Source: Antedon mediterranea (taxonomy: Eukaryota; Echinodermata; Crinoidea; Comatulida; Antedonidae). From it: a DNA stretch of 64,000 bases. The stretch covers positions 17,730,501 to 17,794,500 of the forward strand of contig NC_092672.1 of assembly GCF_964355755.1 (NCBI RefSeq). Reading direction: 5' to 3'. Positions 1-12,100 of this stretch are shown here, one piece after another (position 1 is the first letter of the stretch; every line of letters starts with the position of its first letter). The translations under genes and the position numbers were made by a program. The notes beneath the pieces are model-generated. The model had not been told where the DNA came from. It saw nothing but the letters and a program-made list of their open reading frames with translations, and made no database searches.

Positions 1-1160
1 GCCATATTGACGTATGGTTGTTAAATGTTATTTTTGGTTTACTTTCTTTATAATCAATACTCAATATATATACATATACATATACTGTATATAAATACAT
101 ATATACATACATACATACACATACACAATTCATACATTAAGTTAGTGATAACATATCTAATATAAAAGTACAAAAAAATAGTATGGCTTTTTTTTAAAAT
201 AAGGTAGCCAGGCCTAACTGGATCGACCTATTACCGCTAAACAACAGCTCCTCATGAGTAAGCATTGTTCCATAATAAGCAAAAAATAAACATACTATGC
301 CTAGCCTACATATTTCCGGTACTTCACAAGTGAGCGATGTATTATACTTAAGAAGGTAGATAATAAATTGTTTTGGTGTGGAATTAGAAATTTGATGCAT
401 CATTAATAGCATTTACTGGATAAAGAAAAGAGTTTTGATTTTGATAGTTATTAACCAAAATAACCACGGTGTATTCGGCAATGCCTATCTGCCTGCACTG
501 CATGACGCTGAGTACCGGCATTATATAGGCAAGAGTATTGTTATTCATGAACGTTATTTTATTGGTTCCTATTGGTTGATTGAAATTAGCAATATTGTCC
601 AAATATGGTATGTCTTGGACATAGTATTTTTGCCATCGTTTACTGTGTAATCGTCCGTCTGCATTTATAATCTTATACAAATCATTACATTAATTTACAG
701 TTAATAATCAATAATAATAAACATGTACATACATTTTTTAAGCAATGAATATCCCTTGAATGATGTTTCAAAGATAAAACGTTGGTTGCGAACCATCGTA
801 TTTGTAGTGACGTTAGCCATACAACTCATTGAGTATGGTACAGTATGTTGGCATGTACAGCATTGTTCATGAGCATCGTTCCATTGGTTTCTATTGTTTG
901 GTTACTTAGCATGTACAAAATATGGTAAACGTAGAGCTTGGCATTTCAGCCATTGCTTTACTATACTGTTCAAAAGGCTACCTGTATTGCTATGATAAAT
1001 GACTGTTTTACTATTACTACCTCTAGCCAATAAAAATAAAAAAACAAACATACACAATTTAACATACATTTGCAAAGTCATAGAATGTCAGACTAATGCA
1101 ATACAATTATTGTTTTATAGGGCTTAGCAAAAAAAATTACTTGTTTCTCCTGTTATTATT
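1..1160. other. ALG3 intron 4 or beyond; no gene seen
   Basis: AT-rich sequence with a TATA/CATA microsatellite at about 60-130. Short open frames here have no family resemblance. No ALG3 exon was found. Confidence 0.5.
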
Positions 1161-1162
1161 GT

Positions 1163-1530
1163 TTATCTAACATATGTTTTAAACTGTCCATCATGTGTCT
1201 TGTACTTGATTACTGGTGGCACACTAGTAAAAGGGATAAAGGCAAACTTCACGTCCGATCTTTGCCTAATTTTTTCTAAATGTTTTTCTTTTAGTGTTTG
1301 TCTTAGAAGTCTTACCTTACGGGATACGTCATCGCTTATATAAATAGTGTTATTCTTTAATGGATTTCCTTTCAATGTTTTCGCTGCTTGGCTTAGAACA
1401 AATTGCCTGTCCACGTATCTCAACAGTTTACAGTGAATTGGTCTTGGTCTCCGCGATGATGAGCGCCTTGCAGGGGTTCTGTGAGCTCGTTCCACTTGTA
1501 TGTCGTCCCCATTCTCAGCAACCATGATCA
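1163..1530 (-). pseudogene. L1-ORF1-type RNA-binding domain fragment
   Basis: An open frame of about 115 residues contains VERAHRTPARR, PRPIHCKLLRYVDRQFVL and AAKTLKGNPLKNNTIYISDD, ending with a stop at 1163. This pattern (ERAHR, RPRPI, K-x-L-x-Y-D, D-x-S) is typical of the L1 ORF1p/Transposase_22 RRM and C-terminal domain. It sits 3' of the RT piece in element orientation, the reverse of the normal order, so it is a fused or separately inserted fragment. Confidence 0.7.
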
Positions 1531-2370
1531 CCTTTATTCTTGTACAGAGTGACAATGGATGCATTCTTGAAATCCTGTGGAACTTTACCAAGAGACCAAC
1601 AGAGACTAATAAGCTCATGCAGCTGATGTATTAGAGTCAGGCCTCCTGCTTAAACAATTTCAGTTTGTATACCATCATCACCAGGAGCCTTGCCTGAAGA
1701 CAATTGCTTTACTGCTGATCGTACTTCATCAATAGTTGGGTAGGCATCAAGTTTCAACTTATTTGGTAAATTTTGAACATTTCTGAGTTCCTCCTGATAT
1801 ACAGGCATCTTAGTTTGGCAAAATTCTGAGTAATGTTCTACCCATCGGTCCATCTGTTTCTTCTGATCGATTATCACATTACCGTTTCGGTCTTTTTGTG
1901 CTGTTTTCTTTTGCACTGGCCCAATGGCTTTTCGGATTCCTTCATACATTCCCTTCAAATGCCCTTCATCAGCATCTTGTTGTATCTGAGCACTAAGTTC
2001 CTCCCAGTACTCGTTAGTGCACTGGCGCACAGCTCGTTGAACATCAGCCCTTGCTAAACGTAGAGAAGCAAGATTATGCCGTGTAGCGTGAGTCTTGTAT
2101 TAGCTAACAGAGCTGTGCGTTTCTTCTCAATGACGGGCAGTAACTTTTCAGACTTTTCTTCAAACCAGTCTTGGTTGTTTTTTGTTTTCTTACCAAACAC
2201 TTGCACAACAATTGCAGTTTTCATTTTCCCCCAGTATTCAATATTTTTGCAATCATCTTGCTAATTGATGTTCAAACTTTGCACATTTATTAGTGTCAGA
2301 TGTTTCCTTGACATTGATCTTCAGAAGAGGGTGATGTTTGGTGTTTGGTTTTTGGTATTTGCTTTTGCAC
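1531..2370 (-). pseudogene. LINE linker and N-terminal part of reverse transcriptase, truncated
   Basis: The clearest stretch (1650-2030) reads MYEGIRKAIGPVQKKTAQK, then QMDRWVEHYSEF, LDAYPTIDEVRSAV and GKAPGDDGIQTEI, the RT entry region. In another frame it continues with LISLCWSLGKVPQDFKNASI, then VTLYKNKGDHG. At that point RT similarity ends abruptly, before the catalytic motifs. Confidence 0.82.
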
Positions 2371-2379
2371 AATTTTTAG

Positions 2380-3214
2380 TCAACTGCAGACCAGAGAGTG
2401 GTCTGTTTCACAAACTGCACTATGAAACGTACAAGCATTTTTAACATAATTTAAGGAAGAACGGCGTGTGATTATCAAGTCGAGCTGATGCCAAGGTTTT
2501 GACCTAGGGTGTCGCCATAAAACTTTGTGAGAAGTCTTTGATTTGAAAAATGTGTTAGTTACGGAAAGTTTGAAGTATGAGCATAATCCAAGAAGCTTGT
2601 CCATTTTCATTTAGCTTTCCAACACCAAAATTCCCTAAGCATGCTGGCCATGCGGTCCTGTTGTCACTAACTCGAGCATTAAAATCACAAAGCAAAATTA
2701 AAGGTGTTTTCTCAGGAATGCTCTTAATAAAAGAATGCAGATATTGATAAAACTGATCTTTAACCTCGTCGGAACTCGTAAGTGTTGGTGCATACAAACT
2801 CAAGATGACAGGTGACTCAATAGAGTTTGAAAGCCTAATTGCAAGCAACCTCTCATTACTACCTTCTAATACTACAACATCTCTGAACAAGCTATTCTTG
2901 ATGGCAAAACCAACTTCATGCTGCCTCACACAGCCAGTATTATTCCCTTTCCATATAAACGTATAGGCCTAGTTACTTTCCTGCAGTGAACCAAATTCTA
3001 GCAAGCATGTTTCTTGAAGAGCAACAATATCAAGGTCAAGAAGTAAGAGCTCAGAGTCGATGACTGCTGTTTTTCGTGCATCATCTATTTTCTGCAGATC
3101 ATTATTTAATCCAGTTCTAAGAGTACGAATATTCCATGTACAAAGTTTTAAATGAAGCTTTGTTTTATAATTATTTCTATTTCTAATTTTCCTTTTTGTC
3201 TTGGGTACATTCAA
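2380..3214 (-). pseudogene. LINE endonuclease (exonuclease-endonuclease-phosphatase fold), broken
   Basis: Motifs in order: LCTWNIRTL, the active-site start; LDLDIVALQET; YAPTLTSSDEVKDQF; LILLCDFNARVSD, where the usual GDFNA has Cys for Gly; NFGVGKLNENGQ; WRHPRSKPWHQLDLIITRR; and CETDHSLVCS, which contains the catalytic His. The frames change at about 2950 and about 2600, so no intact protein is made. Confidence 0.85.
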
Positions 3215-3219
3215 TCTAA

Positions 3220-3990
3220 CTGCCTGTCAGGCTAATTAAAACCATAAGTCCCACGCACCCAGTGAGACAAGCAGTCGGTGGCGGAATAGCACCTAACTGG
3301 CTAGGGGCTGCCCAGCTTAAGGCGGGCGATATCTATTCAATGGAATTAAATAATCCCTTCCACTGTTGAGATCGACCCCTGGCGTCAAGTCCTACGCCAA
3401 TCGGACAACAAACTTATAACCGGTAACTGACGATCCACATGTCGATCCTTTGTACAAACAAAGTTGGAGTGGCCTCTCTAAGTATGCCAGGGCATAATAT
3501 ATGGAACCCTGAGCTGCCCAATTATCAGGAATCCCCTCTCGGCATTACTACAGTAGTAGTGTCCAGTGGAATGGAAACCAATACAACTGGTACTAGATCT
3601 GTTGCAGAAGTTGCCAGAAAAGTAGAACAAAGTTCACTAACATGCCTTACAGGACTTCAGCTCCGAGTGAGAAAACTAAACCCTACCAGACACTACCTGG
3701 ATATTTCTATGGTTTAAGGGCTGCTCTTTTATGAGAGAGCTAACTAACTCATACTACCATAGGCCTGAAGAGCCTGAAACCTGCCTTACTTGGTTAAACC
3801 TACTAGGGTCAAGTGTCCCCGCCAGTATAGCTTTCAGACTTGATGACAACTAGACCTATGGTAATATTGTAGCTGATACAGGTTGTATCGGAATACAGCT
3901 TGACCGATAGCAGTCCTGATGTTTTGACTGACCTGATACAGATTGTATTACTGATTCATAAAACATTACATACATTGAACTTATTCATAA
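3220..3990 (-). mobile_element. Probable 5' untranslated leader of the LINE
   Basis: GC-richer than its surroundings, with no coding similarity on either strand. It directly abuts the 5' end of the endonuclease frame. The open frame at 3439-3717 on the plus strand looks incidental. Base composition falls back to the AT-rich background after about 3990. Confidence 0.5.
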
Positions 3991-5976
3991 AATAGAGACG
4001 TTGGTTACATTTGGTAGTAGTCTGGGCTCCAGATGGAGTTTTGTCTTAATATTAGTAAAAATATAAATATTTTTGCACATATGGCATTTCATACGCGTAT
4101 TACTTCAGTTTGGATACTCCGTCTGGGGAAACACGCACAAGTCACATGGTTTGACACCAAGTATTCATGGTGCATAGATTATCCAGTTGACTAGTTTCAG
4201 CCGCATGCGATTGGCTACTCACTCGTACGCTGTTTTAATATTTGTATTTTAGAATTTTAAAGACTCAACAACTAAGATGATGCGCATGTGCTATGTTACG
4301 TTTAGACAATGCGTGGAGACGTACACACGTGTGTACTATTGTACATTGATGAAAGTTTGTGAAGGCTAGAAATGATTTTAGTTGTCGATCTGGTAAACAT
4401 TTGATGGGATTTTCTCACAAGAACATGAAAACTCGTCTTGTATTGATAATGATAGGCTAGCTTCTCCGCAAATCAAACATTGAATGGATTTATTATGCGG
4501 AGATTATTTAATTCCCACCCGGCGTCTGTAATTTCCCCTCACTTAAGCTTACCTTTCCGAAGTTGTTACAATTTCGGCAGTAATAAAGAACGTTTAAAAT
4601 CGATGACATTTATTAACTCCGTAATATTGCAGAACTTTAGGTTTCAAAACACATGATTTTAACTATAAAAATCTCATCTTGTTTCAAAATGGAGTTGGTA
4701 AGTGATTTATTTACACAAACAAACACTTCACCATACACTTTCTATTTGCACGACGGATTGAACATGAACAAATTTATTCACCAGGCTATACATATTTTTT
4801 AGTCACATGATACATTGGTCTATTAAATCACACAACTGTACTACATCGAATAGTTTATTATTACATTACAGTACCTTAATTTTAATATACTTACTAAAAT
4901 TCATGACAACAATATTTTATATGCATATATAGGTCTAGAATATAGGAAGTAGCCCCTACCCCCACCGTTTACGTACAATACATGTTTTACTTTGTAAAGA
5001 AAAAAAATTTGTCCTAGAAATTTACGATGTCTGTTTAGGAATTAGCTTTGTTTAAAAAATCAGTTCGCCGTCAAGTCTATTAATTGGAAAGAATATGAAA
5101 TCATCTACACATGCATCACAATGATATTTTATTATCCATTTCATGGTTGTTAAAAATCAATAGTGTAAAAAATAAAGGCAAGTTGCGGCGTGCATGCAAA
5201 TAGCAGAAGTGTCAGCCTTTTTGTAAGGTCGTGCATGCCTGTGGCGGATCGAGTGTGGGTTGGACAGTCTAGGGGTAGGCTAGCTTTCACATTAATTTCT
5301 GGTTTGTTCTCCCAATTTCGATTTTGGTATTTCATTCTTTAATCGTCTATTACTAACTTGACGTATGATGTCCGAAACGATATAGTGGGTTTAACCTAAG
5401 CAATTTAACTATCAAAGCAAAGACAACTTGTTGATACTAGCGGTCAAAGAAATCAAAACAACAACAATGGTGACATCTTCCGGTGGGTGGCCGATGACGC
5501 AGTAAATAACCAAGCGCTGATAGGTTGAATTTTGTCTCTGTATATAACAGTGTCATATCAAAAGGCAAATTACTGAAAAAATGACATGAAATGAAAAAAG
5601 GTCTAATATACCATGAGATACCGAGTTGGTCGAAATTAACGTGATAAAGATCACGTTAACGACTTCCTGCAAGTTCACATAGAACATCATGATAAAGAAA
5701 CTTATGATAATTTCTGAATGTGAACCTAGCTACTGACAAATACCCATCCCTCCATTCCATTAACTCCCTACTCTTTTCAAACAATGCACCAGAATTCCTG
5801 TTTGAAGTTCTCATCTGACCAGACTTGGTGTACCACAACTATGGCAGAGAAAAGCCCTCAACCGGTGCTAATTTTATGGCTATAGCTTGCAGTTCCCCTG
5901 CCTTATCTGCTCAAACAATTGACTTAACAGTTTTATTACACAATAAATTTGTTTTTGTGTTTTTCATAATTCTTAC
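3991..5976. other. ALG3 intron 4 sequence without recognised features
   Basis: No coding similarity seen. At 5553-5590 there is a stretch (AGGCAAATTACTGAAAAAAT-like) that recurs at about 62383-62410, so part of it is a dispersed repeat. Confidence 0.5.
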
Positions 5977-6137
5977 CTAAAGAAAAAGCATCCGACTGTC
6001 CAATGGTGATCCAGGAATAAATTGATTGATAAGTACAGAAACAACATAGCAACAGGATCATTAAAGAGGCGGAGTATATAAATGGAATGTATCCGATATG
6101 ATGCACAACACATAAAGAAAAGTACATACGGAGGAAC
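5977..6137 (-). CDS. ALG3: ALG3 exon 4 ([10 protein letters not shown] signature)
   Basis: 161 bp exon after acceptor TTATTTCAG and before donor GTAAGA. It encodes [19 protein letters not shown], then the signature [10 protein letters not shown] and a hydrophobic segment ending [11 protein letters not shown]. The two leftover bases AG predict Ser as the next residue. Exon 5 is not visible in the 5976 bases to the left. Confidence 0.94.
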
Positions 6138-9100
6138 CTGAAATAAGATTAAGATAAACCTGTGGTTTAGTTTAAACATTCAAAATAATCCATGCAGTAT
6201 CGACATTCATTATTTTGTCTAGTAGGTTCAGCTGGACAGTCCAAACATAGGATTGTGACATTTTATGGTCCACACATTTATACAAAGGAATATGTATGTA
6301 TGCATGTACAGTATACATCATTTTGTATGAAGAAGTACAAAAGCGGATGATGTAAATAGTCATAGTGTACAGTATATGAAATGGTGCATTTTACCTTTTT
6401 GGTTCTTTGGTAGATCCTGAAAACTAGTAATAAATTTATGATATAAACAGCAGCAAAGATATACTGGGCAACCTTAATGTTTCTTCCATGATCCGTAGCA
6501 TAATAAAATCCAATAAAGACGTACACAAACCCTGCCGGATATCTGAAACAAAAGAAAACTATTACAAATATAACTAGATTTGAACTCGTCACTTTGATGA
6601 GTTCGGGTTATCCGCGCAAACTCAACATGTACCACATACGTTAAAATATGAACGCCGACAATTATTATACCATCCTATGACATGAATTGTTGTATCTTAC
6701 AGTATTTACAGAATACACTGTATATGTTATATAAAGCGTAGCATAGATAAAATTACGAGACCCATCTTTTAAAACCAAAAAACACGATGACGTCATCAAA
6801 TTGACATATAAAGATAACTATTTTAGAAGATAATTATCTGAATAATTACACTAATAAAATTTGATCAATTTTGGGCACGTAAAAGTGAGATGCGCTCTCG
6901 TTTAAAAGCAATGAACTTTTACTAAAGAGATAGAAAGCTGACTTTTTGAATTCAACTGGCCATGATGACGTCATGACATCAGATAGACAAAATTTTTATA
7001 TGAATTCATATCTACAATTCAACAACTTCCATAAAAGTTTCAATCATGTGGGTCACTTTTCATTCCGATGAGCTATAACAGATTAAAATATACTGTAAAG
7101 ATGAAATTAAGTAACTCCAGTTATTCTAATACTTTTATATGATGACGTAATAAAAAATACAATTTGTGTAACTCATGTGAAAGACATTTTGATTAAGAAA
7201 GAACATATTAAAATCTAGGAGAAAAATGGGAACGCATTATAACGTGATGTGCTCTATTAAATTGGATTAACTAGTACAAAAGTGAAACAAATTCAATTTT
7301 TTTAATTCGAGTGACCATATGGTGACAAATTGTACATGAATTGATATCTACAACTCATTAGCTTCTATAATACATTTTTAAAATTGGGGGTAACCACCCA
7401 TCCCGAGGAGCTATAACTGATTAAAAATATGTATTTATGACAAATTTGCATTAAATTACCTATTCTTCAGCATTTGATTATTAAAGTTTAACGTGCACGT
7501 GCGTCGTTATTTTGCAATTAAAGTTCATTAAAATTAATGAAATCTGCTACAGAAGATATACAGACAGAAAAGCACAAATCAATTTAAAAAAACATTTTCC
7601 TCTTTGTACAAGCTGTGCGTGCGCAAAACGCAAACAAATTAGAACATTTTGAAATGTTTAAAATAACTTAAATGAATGCGAAATTGATTATAAATTAATT
7701 TTGTGCGTAGCACGCCATTTCTATCATGTCAAAAGTTGCTTCATATTATGAAATTTGTTTTCAGAATTTATGAGCAACCATAACATTTTATAAAATCGCA
7801 CGTAACTTATCCTGAGTGACTCTAATGTCATATAACAAAGTTTCTTGCACATCTACAGGTCACCCTTGTGGAAAGTGCGGAAAACCAATAAACTGTAACC
7901 ATAATATAGGTTGTTAAACATACCTGTATATGTTTTTTAATAAGTGCACTTCACTTTTTAGTGAGGGTCTTGCTTGGGTTCCAGAATGATTAATGTAGTG
8001 GGTTTTATAGACCATATTTAATATGAAACTGGTTTTTTTTTTGTGCCAATAGCCTAAAGCCTGTTTTCCCATTGACGAAACATTACGACTAGTTGCGTTG
8101 AGTTTAAAATTTTTAAAGTTGAAAATAAAATACCGATGATGACGATGATCGAGCTGGACCACTAATATTTACAAGCGAGCGTTGTTGGGACACGCGGACG
8201 TGAAGTATTACAAAACAAAGGCCGGCCACGCGCATCCGGGGCCTAGGACATGCTTTCGTTGATATCTTAATCTAGGCTTACACTAAAGATATGATGATTA
8301 CTGCCTTTCTGCTGAAAAGTCTGCCGACATTTCCGCTTGGGCTGCTCCGTAAATCTTTTTTACCAGTTTCTTCAAGTCTGATCTTTCATTGGCTAGTTCT
8401 TTAAGTTGTTTCATGTCTTTCTTGGTTTTCAATTGTCTGGGATACTTGATGTTTGTGTTCTGCTTATAAAGGGTGAGTAGGTCGTTGCTGAGAGTTATTG
8501 GTAGGGTGGTTCTCGGTCTTCCTCGAAATTTTATATTAGTAGTGTGGCTGAAAAAATAGCTTATTGCTGTGTTGGCTGGTGTACATGGGTCTTGTCTGTG
8601 ACCCAATAGTCTCCATCTTGCGTCGACTATTTCTAATGAAATCGGTTTTGTTCCTGTCCTTCTGTATAAATTTATGTTCGATATCCTGTCTGGGAACCTG
8701 ATACCTATGATTTTGCGAAGTTGCTGTCTGTGAAATGTGTCGAGTTTATGTGCTTCTTCTTTTGTGAGTCCCCATGTTTCAGAGTTGTAGAGTAATATAC
8801 TTTTAACTAGTGAGTTGTACAGCTTGATAAATATTAAATTTAATTGGTTTAATAATATAATTTAATTTGACTTACACTTGTTGTTTTTGAAATATCAGAC
8901 CTTAAAAGTGTACAAAAAAGGTGAAAAACATACTGCTCCGTAAATCTCTTTGTAAAAATTCAAGAATTGTCAGCGCGTACTAATTTTTTTTTTAAATTGC
9001 AATGACGTAATTCAGTTTTAACGATTGTAATGAGGTCAACTTTAACGAATGCAGATTTCATAGTTTTAAACTAAAGATATCTTGGTGCGCCATAAAAATG

Positions 9101-12100
9101 TTTATATGAATTCATATCTACAATTCAACAGCTTCCATAAATTTTTATCATGCCGTTTACTTTTTATTCCAAGGAGCTATAACAGATTGAAATATACTGT
9201 ATAGACGAAATTAAGTAGGTCATTGATTGATTGAGAAAGAACATAAAATATTGGGCAAAATGGGATTAGCATAAGCACAATTCGCTCTATTAAATGGATT
9301 AACTAGTACAAAAAAGAAAAAAATTCAATATTTAAAATTAGAGTGGCCATATGGTGACGTCAGAAAATCCGGTAGGTACAAATTTACATGAATTGATATC
9401 TACATCAGCTTCCATAATACTGTACATTAAAAAAAATTGGGCCCTTTTAACCAGACATCCTGAGGAGCTATAACTGATTAAAAATAGGTATATTTTTGAA
9501 CACATTTGCACTAAATTATCTTTTTTTTAACACACGATATGCACATGCGTTGTTATATGAAATCTACTGCAGGTGGTATAAAAACCAAAAATCAATTGCA
9601 AAAACATTTTTATACGCTTTGTGTGAGCTATTTTGAAAAATTTTGAAATGTTTAAATGACCTGAAATGTATGCGGTTTTGATTGGAAATTAATTTTGCGC
9701 ATTTTGAAATTTCAAATAACTCATAATTTTTTGCGTAGCACACCATTTTTATCATGTCAAAAGTTGCTCCATATTATGAAATACACTTTCGTAAAGTTTT
9801 ATTGAAAATAATTTTTTGCTCAGAATTTATGAGCAACCATAAATTTCATAAAATCGCGGGTAACTTACGCTGGGTGACTCTAACGTCATATAACAAAGTT
9901 TCTTGCACATCTACATTTAGAGGTCACTTTGACGAGTTTGGGTTATCCGCGCAAACGCAACATGCACATTAAAATATGAACACCCACAATTATTATGCCA
10001 TCCTATGTCATGAATTTAAAATATGTTCACAGTGCTGAATTGTACCATTTTTGTTTGTCAGGTTCCTCATGTATGAAAATAGGGGTTCCATAGGATTTTA
10101 ATGCCCAACATGAGATTTCACTTGATTTTACTTTATTATGGTGCTAGGATACCAAAAATGCTAGGTAACAAATTTTTTCAAACTGGATATCACATCAAAC
10201 TCACTTTTCAACACAAATCCTCCAAAATACATTCATAACAAAAAGTCTTAGTAATACCGTAATTTCAAAAGAAGTCAATAAATATATACACTCCGAGTAT
10301 TTTGATACCAATCATGTCGATAGACCAAAGGGTTATGGATATAGGGCCATTTGGGCGCCATTTTGAACTTGGGGCAGTTACCATGGTTATGGAATGGTGA
10401 AAATTGTTGGTATCCTATCACCATAATTAAAAGTGAAATCAAGTGAAATCTCACTTTGGGCATTAAAATCCTACGGAAATACATGAGGACCCCGACTAAC
10501 AGTATTAACGGAATACACTGTACATATATCAGTGTAGCATAGATGAAATTACGAGACTCATATTTTAATCCCATTTTTAACATGATTAACGTCATTAAAA
10601 TGTAACATAAAGATAGCAAATTTAGAAGATAATTATCTAAATAATTACATTAATAAAAATTTGAAGAATTTTGGGCATGAAAAAGCAAGATGCACGCTAT
10701 TTTAAAATGCGATGAATTTATTACGAAAGATATTAAAATCTGACTTTTTGAATTCAACTGGCCATATGATGACATCAGATAGACAGACACAATTTTTATA
10801 GGAATTCATATAATTCAACATCTTCCCTAATAAGTTTTAATCATGCTGGTCACTTTTCATTCTGAGGAGCATAACAAGTAAATAATTAAGTAAGTCACGT
10901 TATTTAAATTTTTTAATATGATGACGTAACAAAAATTACAATTTTTTTTAATGCATGTGAAAGAGAATTGAGAACAGAACATAGTAAAATCTAGGGCGAA
11001 ATGAGGTAAGCATAAGCGCAATGCGCTCTATTAAAGGGAGTTCCAGGTATAATTTATATAAGCGCCCAGTGAAGCAGAACGAAGGCTGTGAAATGAGGCC
11101 AGATTACAAGTGCAGCTACAGCAAAATCACACTGTGGTTACAGAATAGGAAATTTGTGAAATGGTAAATCTTCCGACGACTCGTTATCATTAACCATATC
11201 AATTACTTTTGTAAAATTATACTTATCTGATGTAATTTTAGTCGGTCTTCCCATTTATAAAGTCATTATTCTATGAAAATTCATCACAATTGTGTAAAAT
11301 CATTTGGAGATTCAGTTTACATTTGCTCGTTTTTCGCACTGACTCAGAGAAAAGCCTTCAAAATAAACGAAGCGTAACATATACTTTACATTCCTGCTGA
11401 GGAGCGAGGCGACAATACACATGCTCTCTGTCCATGCCTGGCATTGTCTTGTGATAAGTAGATACAGTATACAATACCAAACTGGTCGGGTCGAGTATAC
11501 CCCGTCTATAATCACAACATGAACGATGTACAGTATTTGATTGAAGGTCGACTCGACGGGTGTCACGAAACCTAAGACCACGAAAGCTAAGACCCACTAA
11601 GACCTAAGATCACGAAAGCTAAGACCCAAGACCTAAGATTACAAATATTTATCTTTCGCACCTGCCTTGTATTTTAACTCTAACATTTATTCTGAATACC
11701 ACACCTTAGAATTAGCACTTCTATGAAAAATAATCACATAAAAAGTAACAAATACATTTTTAAATTTATGATTTTACAGACGTTTTTCTCGCACACATAC
11801 TGTTTGCGAATTTCGCATGACTAGCCTAGGCCAACCCCATGTCCAATATTTTTGTTTTTATGGAACGTCAAAAGAGCAAAAATTATATAGAGGGCTGAAA
11901 ACTCTGTGCAGTCCATCTATTTTAACGCATTTCTTAGTGAAAATCAGTACGAAGGAATAAATACTCGAAAATAAATTTTAATTTCAAAATCATGATAAAA
12001 AGTTTCTTGTTTCGTTTTCTTTCTGTTTTTATACTTATTATTGTTGCTCTTTTGGCGCTCCATAGAAACAAAAATATTGAGCATGGGGAGGAGTTACAGT

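Larger units (their letters stand above)
1163..3990 (-). mobile_element. Decayed APE-type non-LTR retrotransposon (LINE), 5'-leader, endonuclease and partial RT
   Basis: On the minus strand the element runs from a non-coding leader (about 3990-3220) through an apurinic-type endonuclease (3214 to about 2390), a linker, and the start of the reverse transcriptase (2030 to about 1530), ending in an ORF1-like fragment. Several frameshifts and stops interrupt it, and the catalytic RT motifs (the FADD region) are absent, so it is dead. The organisation resembles LINEs whose endonucleases are annotated as craniofacial development protein 2-like. I cannot assign the clade with certainty. It lies within ALG3 intron 4, in the same orientation as the gene. 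Confidence 0.8.

Noticed and set aside
5656-5838. 60-codon minus-strand frame just downstream of ALG3 exon 4, considered as exon 5
   Set aside because: Text does not resemble the ALG3 segment after FFS (no LAVSVKMN-like block) and no acceptor gives the needed phase.
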